A stretch of 64,000 nt of DNA from Crambe crambe (GCA_963924555.1 OZ004593.1:1674001-1738000), one strand, 5' to 3'; positions 33,401 to 45,417 are shown, numbered from the stretch's first letter. Notes: generated by a model not told the origin, from the sequence alone. Made by a program: numbers and translations.

Positions 33401-35234
33401 CCCTGCAATTTAATTTCAGGATCGCTATGGAATCCTCTGAGATGGACTAGATATAAGAGCCTGATATTTCCAAACTCTAGCTCACTTCTGGCCCAATCTT
33501 GGCTGACTTTGTGGACTAGGGTTGTCTTCCCACTACCAGGACGACCTTTGATCAGCAGACGTACCCCACTACCAATATTACCAAATGCTTTTTTATACTG
33601 GATACTTTCTTTATCTTTAAAGACATCGTCTGCATCTCCTCGGATGGTGCAGCGAGCATATTCACCAGCATTATCGATGCCCTCCTGTTTGATTAGAGCC
33701 AAGTTTATATAGGCATTAATGCTAACTGGAGGCCAAGTATCTTCTGGTACTTCAGGTTGTGCGATATAAATATCAGTAAGTCTTTCCCTGTGTTTATCTA
33801 ATGGAGTTTCTATGGTCAACAGTATAGGCTCAGATTCTATACTACCTTTATAATCATTGATAATACAGATGTAAGATCCATCCACTGTCAGATCATCAAT
33901 AGAAATGCTGATAATACATTCTCCAGAACCATTACATTTATGACGTTGTTTATTATCATCTAGTTCTTCCCCATTCTTGTACCACTGGTACTTAAAGGAA
34001 GCCTCAGAAGGACCAGTAGCTTTCACTCCAAGCAGTACAAATTCACTTTCACTTTCTTGGATTTTGGTATCTTGAGATTGGTAAAGAATTCTCGGACTTA
34101 GTTCACCTTGAGTAGAAAGAACTGACTGGATTGATCTTGTGGCACCCACTGATGATAGAATCCCCAGTTTCATGAGATTTTCCTGAAGATTATTCGCAAA
34201 TGCACCTAGTCCTACAGTTTTACTACGTAGCGCATTTTTTATGTTGGGGGTTTGGTACAATCATGTTTTTGTGCCACCCATGCATGGAGTACTTCATTTA
34301 GACACCCAATTACTTTATGCATATGAATTAAGGTTGTTATGCTGTCTATCTCATTTTTAGGCAACCCTAGAGAGATGGCAAGTTCTCTCCAAATATTACA
34401 GTGTGCTGCCAGTACCTCAGTTAAAGCTGAAATGTGTTTATCTTTAAAGTAGAAATCAGGAGTAAGATTACCCACTTCCTCTCCAATACTGCCTATACTT
34501 GGTGAAGCCATGCTATCACTAACATCTGGACTTTTTAAGTCTTCATAATATAATTTAGCTAAAGCCAATACACTTTTAACTCCTCTATTTCTTCGCAACA
34601 GTTGCAGCCAAAGTTCAAAGAGGTCATGACCCTTTACTATCTCTTTGTACACATGCAACATTAAGTACCTGCATTTCAGTGAATGTGGTACACTATGGTG
34701 TACAGCGAGCAAATTCTTCTTCACAATCTGAGGAATTAATTTGGCATTACTCGTATCCTTGATTAAAGCTGGGAAGTCTACTGTTTGAAGGCAAACTAGA
34801 ACCTCTTCTTCGAAATATTTGAGGGATTCTATTCCCAATGGCAGTATCTTTGAAAACCCATCACTATATGTGTCTTTCACATATTCCACATTCTTTATCA
34901 TCTCAGCAACTTCTATCAAATTGTCGTCACTTGCTTGTTTACCCAACAGCTTCAAATCTACATCTTTGAGGTAGTCTATCAATCTGTTCAGGCAACCTTC
35001 GAGATCTTGATCAGCTCCAGTAGAGTATTGCTTGGCCAGCATTTCTTTTTGAACACTCAATAGATTCCTAAGTAGCTCACTAAGTACCACAAGCCCAGCC
35101 TTTCTTGTATTCCAAACTAGGGTGAGATCTAGATCTGATTCGGTGGATGCAAGACAAGTTACTAAACCATCTTTGTAGAGCTTCAAAGCTTTTTTTACTT
35201 CATCTTGAACTGAAAATGTTTCTCCATCAGTCAT
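30436..35234 (-). pseudogene. NLR receptor 2: Death-like / Ig-like / NACHT / LRR, split by 10-bp deletion
   Basis: Close paralogue of NLR 1. The N-terminal part (34239-35234, 331 codons, start MTDGETFSVQDE) runs through the Death-like region to CTKPPT, then stops. The remainder (frame 30436-34260) carries on with the last Death helix, Ig-like domain (YQWYKNG, DGSYICIIN), NACHT (Walker A GRPGSGKTT, Walker B CFILDGLDEYL), FLHLTFQEFLAAYH and about 18 diverse LRRs to a clean stop. Relative to NLR 1, about 10 bp are missing near 34237-34242 (between GCGCATTTT and ATGTTGGGGG on the plus strand), which causes the frameshift. Everything else is open. It is either a very recent pseudogene, an allele, or a sequencing error. 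Unlike NLR 1 the LRRs are not homogenised, and the N-terminus keeps about 80 residues that NLR 1 has lost. Confidence 0.85.
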
Positions 35235-36923
35235 TTTCGAAGCTTTCTGGCAAGCCTTTTACAACAATATAGCTAGCAGAGAGGAGAATCTGAAATAAAG
35301 ATGGCATAGTGATCACGAAGGATTCATCTTAGGCCACTCATATCTTTTTAGCTAGTAGTACGTACCCTTGGAGATGAAAATTGGTGAGGAAATACCAACC
35401 ATATAGAATACATGGACAGTTTTTCATCAAAGTATACATGATTTGAGAAAAGAGTGGCCAGTTGAAAATGGAATATTTTGAATTTCACTGTCATAACAGA
35501 CTACTTCGTAACTTTTTGGTTTCGATGCTTTGATACTAACTTCATTTATACAAAACCACATTCCCCAAACATTGGAAACTTGTAGCTAGATAGCAAGCAA
35601 TGCTTCATATTTAGTTCACTTCCCTTCAAAAAAATGCTAAATCAGTTCTGGTTAAACAATTAAGTGCCTATCTGCATTCTCACAGAGCATTTGTTTTACG
35701 TACGTAGCTTTCTCAATTCTTGACTAGCTACATTTCTAAAATCAGCAGGGAGCTAGCTATGGCTATAGTTGGTACAGTTAAGAATTGTGACGGTATACAT
35801 AATCATAGACTTTAGCTAATTAGCTACTTGGAATGCAGCCAACCCTCATGAGGCAAAACTGAGGATGGATGGTTTTGTATGAATTGTTATATGTCTACCC
35901 ATTAATAGTGTCCACTATCTTGAAGTGGATCATCACTTTTGATCAGATGATAAAACCATATGTTGAGTAGCCAGCTATAGCTACTTGGTTGCTAATGAAT
36001 GAATCATCAGGTACCAAAAGTATGTTACATAGCTAGCTAGCTAGTTCTAGCTACATACCTTCTTTCTTCTACAGAGTTTTCACAAGCTGCTACCTAGCTC
36101 ACTTCACTCCACTCAGCTCACAGTTAACAGTTCTAGTTCTCAATCATTATTCAGCTTATCATGTGACTCATAATGATGTAATCACTTGACAAAGGGTAAC
36201 CACCATGGTCATTCATTCCACTCAATATTAAATCTTCTGGCTCACAGAACCCTAGCTATAATTAATAGCTATGAGCTTCTTGTACTGATCTATAAAACAA
36301 GCTAATGAGACACCACTTCAAACATTGTCCCACCATTATTATGACCTCACACACAGTAGCTAGCTAAGTAGTTTGCTTTTCTATTATTGCTTGGTTCAGT
36401 ACCTAGCTACTTCCTTTGATTAGCATATTCACCACTGCCTTATAACAGCATCAGCAATATTAAGCAACTGTAGATGAATAAATCTCCCCTACTCTCTCCT
36501 TCTTGGTGAGTTCCCGTCATCCCAAAAAGTTTCCAAAAAAAGGAAATTTCTGGGATCTGTTATGCATGACCAGCTAGCTAGCTAGCTATTTCAAAATAAC
36601 TAGTTAACTGTGAAAAGTAAACTTCTAAAATACATGTGCATGTAATGAATCGTAATAGTGAAGTCCTTCTTCAGCCATAGCTAGCTATATGTAGTTATGC
36701 ACATAAATTATGATTGTGTATTCCAGTAGAAACCAAAAAAGGAAAGTGAAAGATAAACACTTAATTGTATTCTTAAGTTTTCCCAAAAGTTATAGCTACA
36801 AGCATCAAAACACTCTAAATACACATTGAAAGTTTTTCTGAATCAACTAGCCAGCCAGCTACGTAGCTAATCTCTCTCTCAAGTTAGTTGCAAGTAGCTA
36901 ACTACTTAGCTAGTTAGGAAGAT
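35235..36923. other. intergenic between NLR 2 and multipass gene 2
   Basis: AT-rich with many TAGC runs. Just above NLR 2, an AG acceptor precedes ATTCTCCTCTCTGC, as at NLR 1 (probable 5' UTR exon). No other gene is seen. The NLR 2 promoter (minus) and the multipass gene 2 promoter (plus) must both lie here. Confidence 0.45.
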
Positions 36924-38813
36924 ATGAAGATGAAGATGTCTGTGTATGCATGCATCATGTTTTTCACACTGATGGTTTGGTCAGTTGAATCTGTACAGAG
37001 TGTTAAGGACCAGTATAGGAGTAAGAGATACTGGAGTGGTCCACTAATGGCAGCGTCATGGAGTCATCAGAATGTGTGTTCTAACGACAGCCATGAAAAT
37101 CTGTGTCCTCCTGGTCTCTTTTGTACCACACCGATTCTTGCAAATCACACGCAGAAGCAGAACAAAGGAGGTGAGTGTGTATGTGGTGGCCACTACCCTC
37201 AAGACATCATGCTCTGCGATCAAGCCCAGGTGAGCTCTTATGTCCTGGACTGTTTTTGTGCAACATTCAGTGAGAGCAGGAACCTGATACAAGTTGGAGC
37301 GTGCTTTTTCAATTGTGGGAATCTCACGAAGGAGAAGTTTCATGATGATGTTTATCATGCATTGGACAGAAATGTTTCTTGCCTCAATGATAACATGTGT
37401 GGCTACTTCAAAAGGGAAGGAACACTATGTGGGAGATGTCAGTCAAATCACTATCCCTTGGCTTACTCCTTTGATTTGCGTTGCATGAAGTGCCAGCATG
37501 TCGGCTGGAATTGGGGAAGATACATCATGGCTGCTTATCTTCCACTCACTGTTTTCTATCTGTTTGTCCTCTTCTTCAAGATAAACGCTGTTTCCAGTCA
37601 CTTGCATCCGGTCATTTTCTACAGTCAGTTCATCTCCATCCCAGCCATGTCACGTATCGTTCTCTCGGCTATACACACAAAACCAGTATATCTCCGAGTG
37701 GCCAAAGCTTTACTATCATTCTATGGCATATGGAACTTGGATTTCTTCAAACCATATTATACCGATATCTGTCTCAGAACGAGCATGCTGGGAACATTAG
37801 CTCTGGATTATGCTATTGCTGTCTACCCTCTCTTTCTCATGCTGATTACATACTTCCTGATAGTCCTGTACGACAGGAATTACAAAGTTGTCACTACCAC
37901 CTGGAAACCTTTTCGGGCCTTATTTACCCTCTTCAGGAGGAACTGGGACATCAGGACATCAGTGATTGACGTGTACGCTACGTTCTTTCTCTTATCAAAT
38001 ATTAAATTCCTTAGTGTAACCTTCGACTTACTTGTCCCAACACATGTGTATGATATTAATCCAAACAACTATAGCAAAACCTTAGTACTGTATTATTCTG
38101 GAGATGTTAAGTATTTCGGTGAAGAACATCTCCCTTATGCCATCCTGGCTCTATTCATGCTAATGGTATTTGTGATCATACCAACAGTTATCTTTAGTCT
38201 GTACCCTTTTGCGTTCTTTCAAAAATTCCTGAATGTCATCCCCTGTCGCTGGCATGTTCTACACACAGTGATGGATGCCTTCCAAGGTTGCTACAAGGAT
38301 GGAACGGAACCAGGATCTCGAGACTGCCGGTGGTTCACAGCCATCTTTTTAGTATTTCGTCCGATCCTGTTTCTAATTTATACCTTTACTCTTTCTTCAG
38401 CCTATTTTGCCCTCAGTGCGATCGCCATCTTGTTGCTGGTACTTCTCATCATAAACATTCAACCCTTTAAGTCTCAAGTGGCTAGATACATGAAAATTAA
38501 CTCCACATTTCTCATCTTCCTTGCCATTTTCCACATGTCTTTGACTGGATTAGACGTCGCAGGTATTAAAGTTCACAGATTCATCAAAACGTTCTATGTG
38601 ATAACAGTACTGACTGGAGTGATTCCTCTAGTGTATGCATTCCTAATGATCTTCTACTGGATATTCTCAAGGAGAAGGTTTGGGCTTAAGCTAGCATACA
38701 AGATCAAGGCTTGGAAAGGAGGATATGAACATTTTGACGGAAACGAGGATGATATCCTCGACAGCATTGAGAAAAGTCGTGATAATTGCTCTAAATCCCT
38801 GGGTAGATATTAG
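36924..38813 (+). CDS. Cys-rich multipass membrane protein (paralogue 2), 629 aa
   Basis: Single-exon, intact paralogue of 13477-15303. A basic N-terminus with a signal peptide (MSVYACIMFFTLMVWSVES) is followed by a Cys-rich, glycosylatable ectodomain (CPPGLFCTT, GGECVCGGHYPQ, CFFNCGN, GTLCGRCQSNHYP), then about eight to ten membrane segments. Shared signatures are GWNWGRYIMAAYLPL, IWNLDFFKPYYTDICL, LDYAIAVYPLF, NWDIRTSVIDVYATF, FQGCYKDGTEPG and DCRWF. The tail is acidic/serine-rich (GNEDDILDSIEKS). Several Met codons occur at the start; the first (36924) is used because the hydrophobic signal follows either way. Function unknown. With paralogue 1 it brackets the two NLR genes. Confidence 0.85.
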   Translation: MKMKMSVYACIMFFTLMVWSVESVQSVKDQYRSKRYWSGPLMAASWSHQNVCSNDSHENLCPPGLFCTTPILANHTQKQNKGGECVCGGHYPQDIMLCDQAQVSSYVLDCFCATFSESRNLIQVGACFFNCGNLTKEKFHDDVYHALDRNVSCLNDNMCGYFKREGTLCGRCQSNHYPLAYSFDLRCMKCQHVGWNWGRYIMAAYLPLTVFYLFVLFFKINAVSSHLHPVIFYSQFISIPAMSRIVLSAIHTKPVYLRVAKALLSFYGIWNLDFFKPYYTDICLRTSMLGTLALDYAIAVYPLFLMLITYFLIVLYDRNYKVVTTTWKPFRALFTLFRRNWDIRTSVIDVYATFFLLSNIKFLSVTFDLLVPTHVYDINPNNYSKTLVLYYSGDVKYFGEEHLPYAILALFMLMVFVIIPTVIFSLYPFAFFQKFLNVIPCRWHVLHTVMDAFQGCYKDGTEPGSRDCRWFTAIFLVFRPILFLIYTFTLSSAYFALSAIAILLLVLLIINIQPFKSQVARYMKINSTFLIFLAIFHMSLTGLDVAGIKVHRFIKTFYVITVLTGVIPLVYAFLMIFYWIFSRRRFGLKLAYKIKAWKGGYEHFDGNEDDILDSIEKSRDNCSKSLGRY

Positions 38814-39743
38814 CTAAGTTTGTGTGTGTGGTAGCTAGTGGCATACTTCTCATTTACCTATACATACATACATGCTATGTCAGTGATTATCATCACTAGA
38901 GAAGGCTGACATGACAGATATTGTGTTGTTCATATTTTGCATGCATAAGCTTAGCTACATGTGAACAGTTGAAACTAGAATTAAGGTACACAATTCTAAT
39001 GTTTTCAAAATTTGGTTTTGGGGGCTGTCCACTCATTATTGACCTACTGTCAAAGGTCATAGCTATAGTTAGCTATTGAGATGTACATAGCTACATACGT
39101 AATATGTACCATGGCTTTTTTTTAAGGATGATGCATAGGCGGTGGAACAGGTCAGGCCAGTCAGGCCCAGGCCTGACCGATAAAAACAAGGTAAGTAGCT
39201 ACGTAGCAAAACAGAAGAAAGATGCTCAAATTATAGCAAATTGTAGAGCTTCAGTGGTCTGTGGGATTACATTTCAATTTCAGGCCTGACCAATCGAATA
39301 CCTCAGTTGGTGTGGTGCCACTGAGAGTAGCTATGTATCAGATCCTCGACTGTTGGACTGGGATGATGTTCTGGATTGATTGGCCGTTCCCATGAGTGTG
39401 TGCATTGATGCTCTTTTAGTTCTGCAGAAAATGATGTACTCTGATGTAGCTAAGTTTAACATTGTGCATCATCATTCCAGGCCATGGTGTAGGGTTATAT
39501 CCGTTTCTCTCAGTATGAGTAAGCTTAAGTCCTGTACATTTTTGAATGCGTTGCTATGTGTATAGCCATTCTCTTGTGTACTAATACGTAGGTTATGGTC
39601 ATCATTCATAAAAACACTACCGGCTAGCTAGAGTTGACCTGGCAGAAGCTTGCACATGCGCTAAAATTATAATAAGTGCCCTTGGTTGATTCGTTTTCGT
39701 CATTCTGTCTGACCTGACCTTTGCTGCTGACCAGAGAATAGAA
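38814..39743. other. flank shared with 47.15-47.90 kb
   Basis: Non-coding, similar to 47150-47903 (CTAGTGGCATACTTCTCATT, GTACACAATT, CTGTTGGACTGGGATGATGT) and, in part, to 41312-41546. It is the upstream half of the duplicated unit that carries the small tetraspan genes. It also has repeated GGCCTGACC motifs at about 39165-39290. Confidence 0.6.
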
Positions 39744-39819
39744 ATGCCGTTCAGCAAAACTGTCCTGCTGGTAAATTAGTTAATACAAATAGGCTCTAGC
39801 TGTACTTCTAGCTAGAGAG

Positions 39820-39851
<32 letters not shown>

Positions 39852-40667
39852 ATTGTTGTTGTTGTTGTTGGTGTTGGTGTTGTTGTTGTTGTCGTCGTCG
39901 TTGTTGTTGTTGTTCATTTGTTGTTGTTTTTTTCCCTACACGTAGTCATTGGTTGGAGCTTGTTTGTTGTCGCTTTTGGATTTATACTAGCTAGCACTGT
40001 AGCCAGTGCTAGTTTCAGTGGACCCCTTTGGGTGACTGCATGTGTTTGCTACTCCATACTATTAGGAGTCTATGCACCAACAAGTCATGTGGTAGTGGGA
40101 ATAATTGTATCCTATAGCTAGAAACTGTTTTTGAGTTGGACTATCTTTATGATAAGATAGCTAGCCAGTTAGCTACTTAACTACGTACACAGTAGCTAAT
40201 TTTCAGACTTCATTATCTCTTGATAAACAGCTACATTCATGATTCTTAGGCCAAAGGCTCTGCTGCTATTGCCCTTGCATTCCTCAGCATTTCCCTGTAT
40301 GTGCTGGCTCTTTTTTTTTTTCATATCCGTCTAGGTACATTACTAATTATAGTGAATGTCATTGGTATCATTGGAGGAGTGGTGGCAGCGCTAAGCCTGG
40401 TAAGCTATAGATTAACTAATAGATACTCAGGAGAAAGTCATTAAGAAGTTGTCCTTAGTTAAATGCCTGGTATATAGCTAGCTAACAATAATATTATTCC
40501 TGCACTCTAGTCAGTAGCTAATATTTTGCTTGCAGATAACACTCTTTGCTGTTATGCCACATATTGTCAATACTCATAATGGGCCGAGGCGTGAACCTGT
40601 TTCCTACACAACTGCATCGTTGGACCATCTGCCTACATATATGAGCCAGCTGACACAGAACTCTTAA
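39744..40667 (+). pseudogene. small tetraspan gene, copy A (decayed)
   Basis: Four-exon layout like copies C and D: exon 1 39744-39770 (MPFSKTVLL), exon 2 remnant about 39946-40106, exon 3 40250-40399 (starting AKGSAAIALAFLS), exon 4 40536-40667. Exon 2 has lost 28 bp directly after its acceptor (between two TAG triplets), removing RITPFLAVL and throwing the frame. Exon 4 has a deletion that shifts the C-terminus to an early TAA. Both lesions argue for a pseudogene unless an alternative acceptor rescues it. Confidence 0.7.
39819..39937. repeat. (TTG)n microsatellite in tetraspan intron 1
   Basis: Interrupted TTG repeats between exon 1 and exon 2 of copy A. Copy D has the same at 47989-48031 and copy B a degenerate version near 41650-41680. 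Confidence 0.9.
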
Positions 40668-41546
40668 CTAGAAGCATTAACTGAGACACATGGCTGGATG
40701 CTGTTATGAACTTCGATTATGAAACTATAACTATTAGTGTAGTAGAACAATAATTATTATAGCTACACGTAGCTAGCTCTACTCCATGTACTTTTATTAT
40801 CATGACTCTCATAAAAAAAACATATGCATCATGAATTAGTGCCGTATAGCTAAAAGGACGCATTGACACTATTCCATTAAGAGTTACAGCACATAATAGT
40901 AGCTAGATTACTGGGGTAATCTAATAATTTTTTCAATACCTACAATCTCTTTTTTATGTTTCCAATCTCTTAGGCACCAATTATACAGCTATTAGCTATA
41001 TCCTTCACATGAAACAAGTTGGCACCCCATTAGCTAAGTACATAGCTACCAGTATACGTACATCTTCTACTGTACTAGCTATAGCTAATACTGCAACCTT
41101 AGGAATTCAAGGCTGCAAGGAACATAGCTATAGTTAAGTCTCATGAGCCATTTGATATTAGAAAGAACTTCCTCTTATTGGTGGCTACATCTTCTCCTCG
41201 CAATCTTAGGAATGAGGGGGCTCCGCGAGACTGCATGCGCATGCCTAACGGAAAGCTTACGCATGCGTACATTAGCTAGTGAAGCTAGCTAGAAATGACT
41301 TTCAACAAAGTTGCCTGTGTGCATTGATGTTGACTTTTAGTTCTGCAGAAAATGATGTACTCTGATGTACTATTATCCGTTTCTCTCAGTATGAGTAAAT
41401 CCTGTACATTTGTGAGTGCGTTGCTATGAGCGGTTGAACTTTGACCTGGCAGAAGCTTGCGCATGCGCTAAAAGTATAATAAGTGCCCTTGGTTGATTCG
41501 TTTTCATCATTCTGTCGACCTGACCTGTGCTGACCAGAGAATAGAA
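40668..41546. other. inter-copy spacer with repeat fragments
   Basis: Contains GGAATTCAAGGCTGCAAGG near 41102 (also near 43047, 43155, 44190 and 45837), a GC-richer stretch 41215-41280 like that before copy C, an exon 1 relic (41294-41314), and 41315-41546 similar to the flank upstream of copies A and D. Confidence 0.55.
41294..41314 (+). pseudogene. relic of a fifth tetraspan exon 1
   Basis: ATGACTTTCAACAAAGTTGC matches the start of copy C exon 1, preceded by the same kind of GC-rich leader with CTTACGCATGCGTA. It then breaks into sequence belonging upstream of copies A, B and D. Evidence of recombination inside the cluster. Confidence 0.6.
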
Positions 41547-42741
41547 ATGCCGTTCAACAAAATTGCACTGCTGGTAAATTAGCTAGATAACTATATAGAA
41601 ATGCAAGCTAGCTAGCTATAATTCTAAAAATAGCTACATAATATTATATGTTGTTGTTTGTTTTTTATTTGTTGTTGTTATTATTTTCCCTACATGTAGA
41701 GGATTACTCCTTTTTTGGCAGTCCTAGTCGTTGGTTGGAGCTTGTTTGTTGTTGATTTTGGATTTATTGCAAGAGCCACTACCAGTGTTAGTGACATTGG
41801 AGACCAAGTGGAGTGAGTTAGGAGATGGGTCGTGTGTTATGAAACAGTGGGATAGTTACTTTATACATTGTATCTGGATGGGAAAGTGCAGTTTCAAGAA
41901 AGTTTCCATAATATAGAGAAGCCTAGCTACATATTATTTATGCCTATGTTATATTCAAATTTTGTTATCTTGTTTTCTTCTTTTGAATTGTACAGAGAGC
42001 GGATCGCTCTTGTCACTGCCCCTCTTTGGGTGACTGTATTCGCTACTCCAATAGTTATTATACTATTAGGAGTCTATGCAGCAACAAGTCATGCGGTAGT
42101 GGGAATTATTGTATCCTATAGCAACTGTTTTTGAGTTGGACTATCTTTATGACAAACTAGAGTGATAGCTAGCCAGTTAGCTACTTAACTATGTACACAG
42201 TAGCTAATTTTCAGACTTCATTTTCTCTTGACAAACAGCTACATTCATGATTCTTAGGCCAAAGGTTCTGCTGCTATTGGCCTTGCATTCCTCAGTATTT
42301 CCCTGTATGTGCTGGCTCTTCTTCTTCGTCAAGGTCTAGGTACAATACTATCTATAGTGAATGCCATTGGTATCGTTGGAGTAGTGGTGACAACACTAAG
42401 CCTGGTAAGTATAGATTAAATTTTGTTCTAATAGATAGCTACTCAGAGTTATTAGGAGAAAGTCGCTAAGAAGTTAATTGTCCCCAGTTAAACGCTTGGT
42501 ATAGCTATAAGTTAACAGCTAACAATAATAATTATTCCTGCACTCTAGACAGTAATTTTGTTTTCAGATAACACTGTTTGCTGTTATGCCACATATTGTC
42601 AATACTCGTAATGGGTCAAGGCGTGAACCTGTTTCCTACACAACTGCATCGTTTGGACCTAATACTTCATCTTTGAATGTTCAGCCGTACATGTATGAGC
42701 CAGCTGACACAGAACTCTTAACTAGAGGCATCAATAACTGA
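41547..42741 (+). CDS. small tetraspan gene, copy B (interrupted exon 2)
   Basis: Exon 1 41547-41573 (MPFNKIALL), exon 2 from 41700, exon 3 42258-42404, exon 4 42568-42741 (ending TELLTRGINN). Exon 2 begins RITPFLAVLVVGWSLF and, relative to copy D, is interrupted after about 41790 by roughly 200 bp containing a TGA. It resumes near 42000 (ALVTAPLWVTVFATP) and ends at 42110. The insert has usable AG acceptors at its 3' end but no clear donor giving the right phase, so it may be a new intron or a disruption. Hydrophobic segments and the rest of the frame are intact. Confidence 0.6.
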
Positions 42742-44533
42742 GACACATGGCTGGATGCTGTTATGAACTCCAATTATGAAACTATAACTAGTAGCTATAG
42801 TAGAATGTAGTGTAATGGTGAAAGACAACATGTTCATGTAGCTATCCTCCATACATGTACTCTTAATATCATGACTCATAATGAAAAAATCATATCCATC
42901 ATGAATTAGTGAGTGGGGAAGGGGGATTTGCCCCCACTTCAAAGATCCATTAAGACTTACAGCATAATAATGGATTTCTGGGGTAATCTACTGGTATCGC
43001 TAGATGCATCTTCTCCTGTAGTGTGGCTAGCTAACACTGCAACGTTAGGAATTCAAGGCTGCAAGGAATATAGTTAAGTCTCATGAGCCATTTGGCATCA
43101 GGAGGAATGAAAGAACTTCCTCATGTGTATTTTGGTAGCTACATCTTCTCCTCGCAGCCTTAGGAATTCAAGGCTGCACATGAGAGGTAGCTAGCTATCA
43201 GGGCTTCAGGAGGAATGTAGTGCAATGCGATGAGGGTCACAACAGATGAAGAGGAATAAAGCTATGGTATGCCACAAAAGTCATGCAGTATCCTGGGCTC
43301 TGTTGAGATTATTAAATTGTGGGGTGTTTCCTGTGTACTGAAAATGAAAACCAGCATGTGCTAAGTTACAGTGCTTCCTGGCAGGCATAGTTGACACTTA
43401 GCTATCTAGCTACCTGTGTCTAATAAATATTTGATTTCTCTCTGAGCTATCTGGGACTGTCACATAAGCCTGAATGATGTACACAAGTGGCTCTCAATGA
43501 CAGCATGTATTAGAACTATAGAAAAATGTGGGGTCATTCTAAATGTAAGCCAAGCAAACTGAGTTTAATAGTCGTCACTATCCCTAATCCAATTTTGTCA
43601 GGTATAGCTAGCTATGACCAAAAAATTGGTAAAGGGTCTCAACATTTTGCCCTTGAAATTCTGGTTAATATCCAAAGAGCTTGACCTCCTCAAGAAAATC
43701 TGAAAATCTTGTGACAATGAATGGAAAATTTCAATAGTTTGTATTGCCTAAGGTAGAAATCGTAATAATATTATGGAGCACTTGCACTTTTTACCTATAG
43801 TATCAATGTAAGTAATGGAAGTGTCTCATAACAATAATTATCCCATGCACCGTTTTCCATATCATATCTATCTCCCCTATTCACTTTTGATAGTAGCTAG
43901 CTAGCTACTCAAGTTCTCCATAACTTGATTACATATCATATCATGTGTGCTGCATATCTTTCCCCCTAGCAGCCTTTGGGATTGAAATTTGGTGTATAGC
44001 TAGATTATTGTTGTCATGACTCAGTATATGCACCGTGAATTAGTATAGCTAATGGTGGGGTGGGAATATGCCTGGTTACAAGGCTACATGAAATGAGTTG
44101 GCAACACATTAAGCACAGTCATATTCATGAAAGAGCAATGGCTTCCTCATGTGGACACTTATTGGTATGTTTTCATCGTTAGCTATATAGGAATTCAAGG
44201 CTACAAGGAAATTCTTAAGCATGTGGCGGCTTGGCATGCCATTCTGTTCATCTCTTTATATTGATACCTATGGCTTGCCACCAAAGACCACAAGGGGTTT
44301 CCTGGTGTGAGGTATTACGGCCTGGTAGCAGGCCCTCTTAAAAAAAAAATAATAATAATAATTGTGCAGCCTTTCCCCTTTGGGAAGGGAGGGGGCGTGG
44401 CTCCGCGAGGCGTACGACGGGTGCATGAAACCCTAACGAAAAGCTTACGCATGCGTATACAGGTAGTCTCGCGCGCCAGACGTATTCCTCGCAAAAAAAA
44501 AAAGTGCGGCTGGCTAGCGATCAGGATTCAGAA
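42742..44533. other. inter-copy spacer
   Basis: Non-coding. Contains AATTCAAGGCTGCA repeats and a stretch (about 43490-43560) resembling 46155-46215 and 51240-51300 (GTGGCTCTCAATGACAGCAT, AAAAATGTGGGGTCATTCT), i.e. dispersed spacer repeats. The end (44380-44530) is a GC-rich leader to copy C. Confidence 0.5.
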
Positions 44534-45417
44534 ATGACTTTCAACAAAGTTGCCCTGCAGGTAACTTAAGTAGATAGCAGCTAGTTCTATAGCTACATTC
44601 AGCATTATTTTTTTCTACAGAGGATTTCTCCTTTTTTAACAGTCCTAGCCTTTGGTTGGGGCTTGTTCATTGTCGATTTTGGATTTATTGCACATGCTGG
44701 TGGAGCCGGAGGTGGAGAGCTGGCAACTATTCTCACTACCCCCCTTTGGCTGGCTGTAGTTGCTACTCCAATAGTTGTTACACTATTAGGGGCCTATGCA
44801 GCAACAAGTCATGCAATTGTGGGAATAATTGTATCCTCAAATAATGACTAGGCTAGAATGCTAGCTAGCTAGCTAACATGCAATTTCAGACTTTTGTTTC
44901 TCTTGACAAGTAGCTACTATATTCTTAGGCCAAAGGTTCTGCTACTATTGGTCTTCTATTCCTTGGTGTTGCCCTGTATGTGCTGGCTATTTTTTTCCAT
45001 CTGGGTGCTGTAGCAGTAGTGAATGTCACTGGTTTCATTGGAGTAGTGTTGGAAATACTAAGTCTGGTAAGTAGACTAGCTACAGCCATTATTAATGCTA
45101 CAAAACTACTGGGTTCAAAATCATATCAAGTTAGGCAGCAAATATTAGGCTTTGTTTGCTAGTTGCCAAGTTTGTTATAGCTAAGTAGGATTGGAAGTAA
45201 AGCCATGTGTGCCATGGGGTATACCCCCCCCCCCCTTTGTTTTCAGATAACTACAATTGCTATTATGCCACATATTGTCAAAACTCCTAATGGTGGACAT
45301 GTGCAGTACACAACATTGTCTCAACCTTCTGCAGAGCAGAATACTTCGTCTGTGAATGTTCTGCCCCATGTGTACGAGCCAGCTGAAACAGAACTCAAAA
45401 CCATCGCTGATAAATGA
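44534..45417 (+). CDS. small tetraspan membrane protein, copy C, 181 aa
   Basis: Four exons, all phase 0: 44534-44560 (MTFNKVALQ), 44621-44830, 44929-45066, 45247-45417. Donors are GTAACT, GTATCC and GTAAGT; acceptors TACAG, CTTAG and TTCAG. The protein has four predicted membrane segments (FLTVLAFGWGLFIVDFGFIA; PLWLAVVATPIVVTLLGAYA; ATIGLLFLGVALYVLAIFF; a segment over VVNVTGFIGVVLEILSL) and a hydrophilic, Glu/Thr-rich C-terminus (EPAETELKTIADK). The first loop is Gly-rich. It is the most divergent copy and is fully open. The fold resembles small tetraspan families such as MARVEL or MS4A in topology only. I do not recognise the family. Confidence 0.75.
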
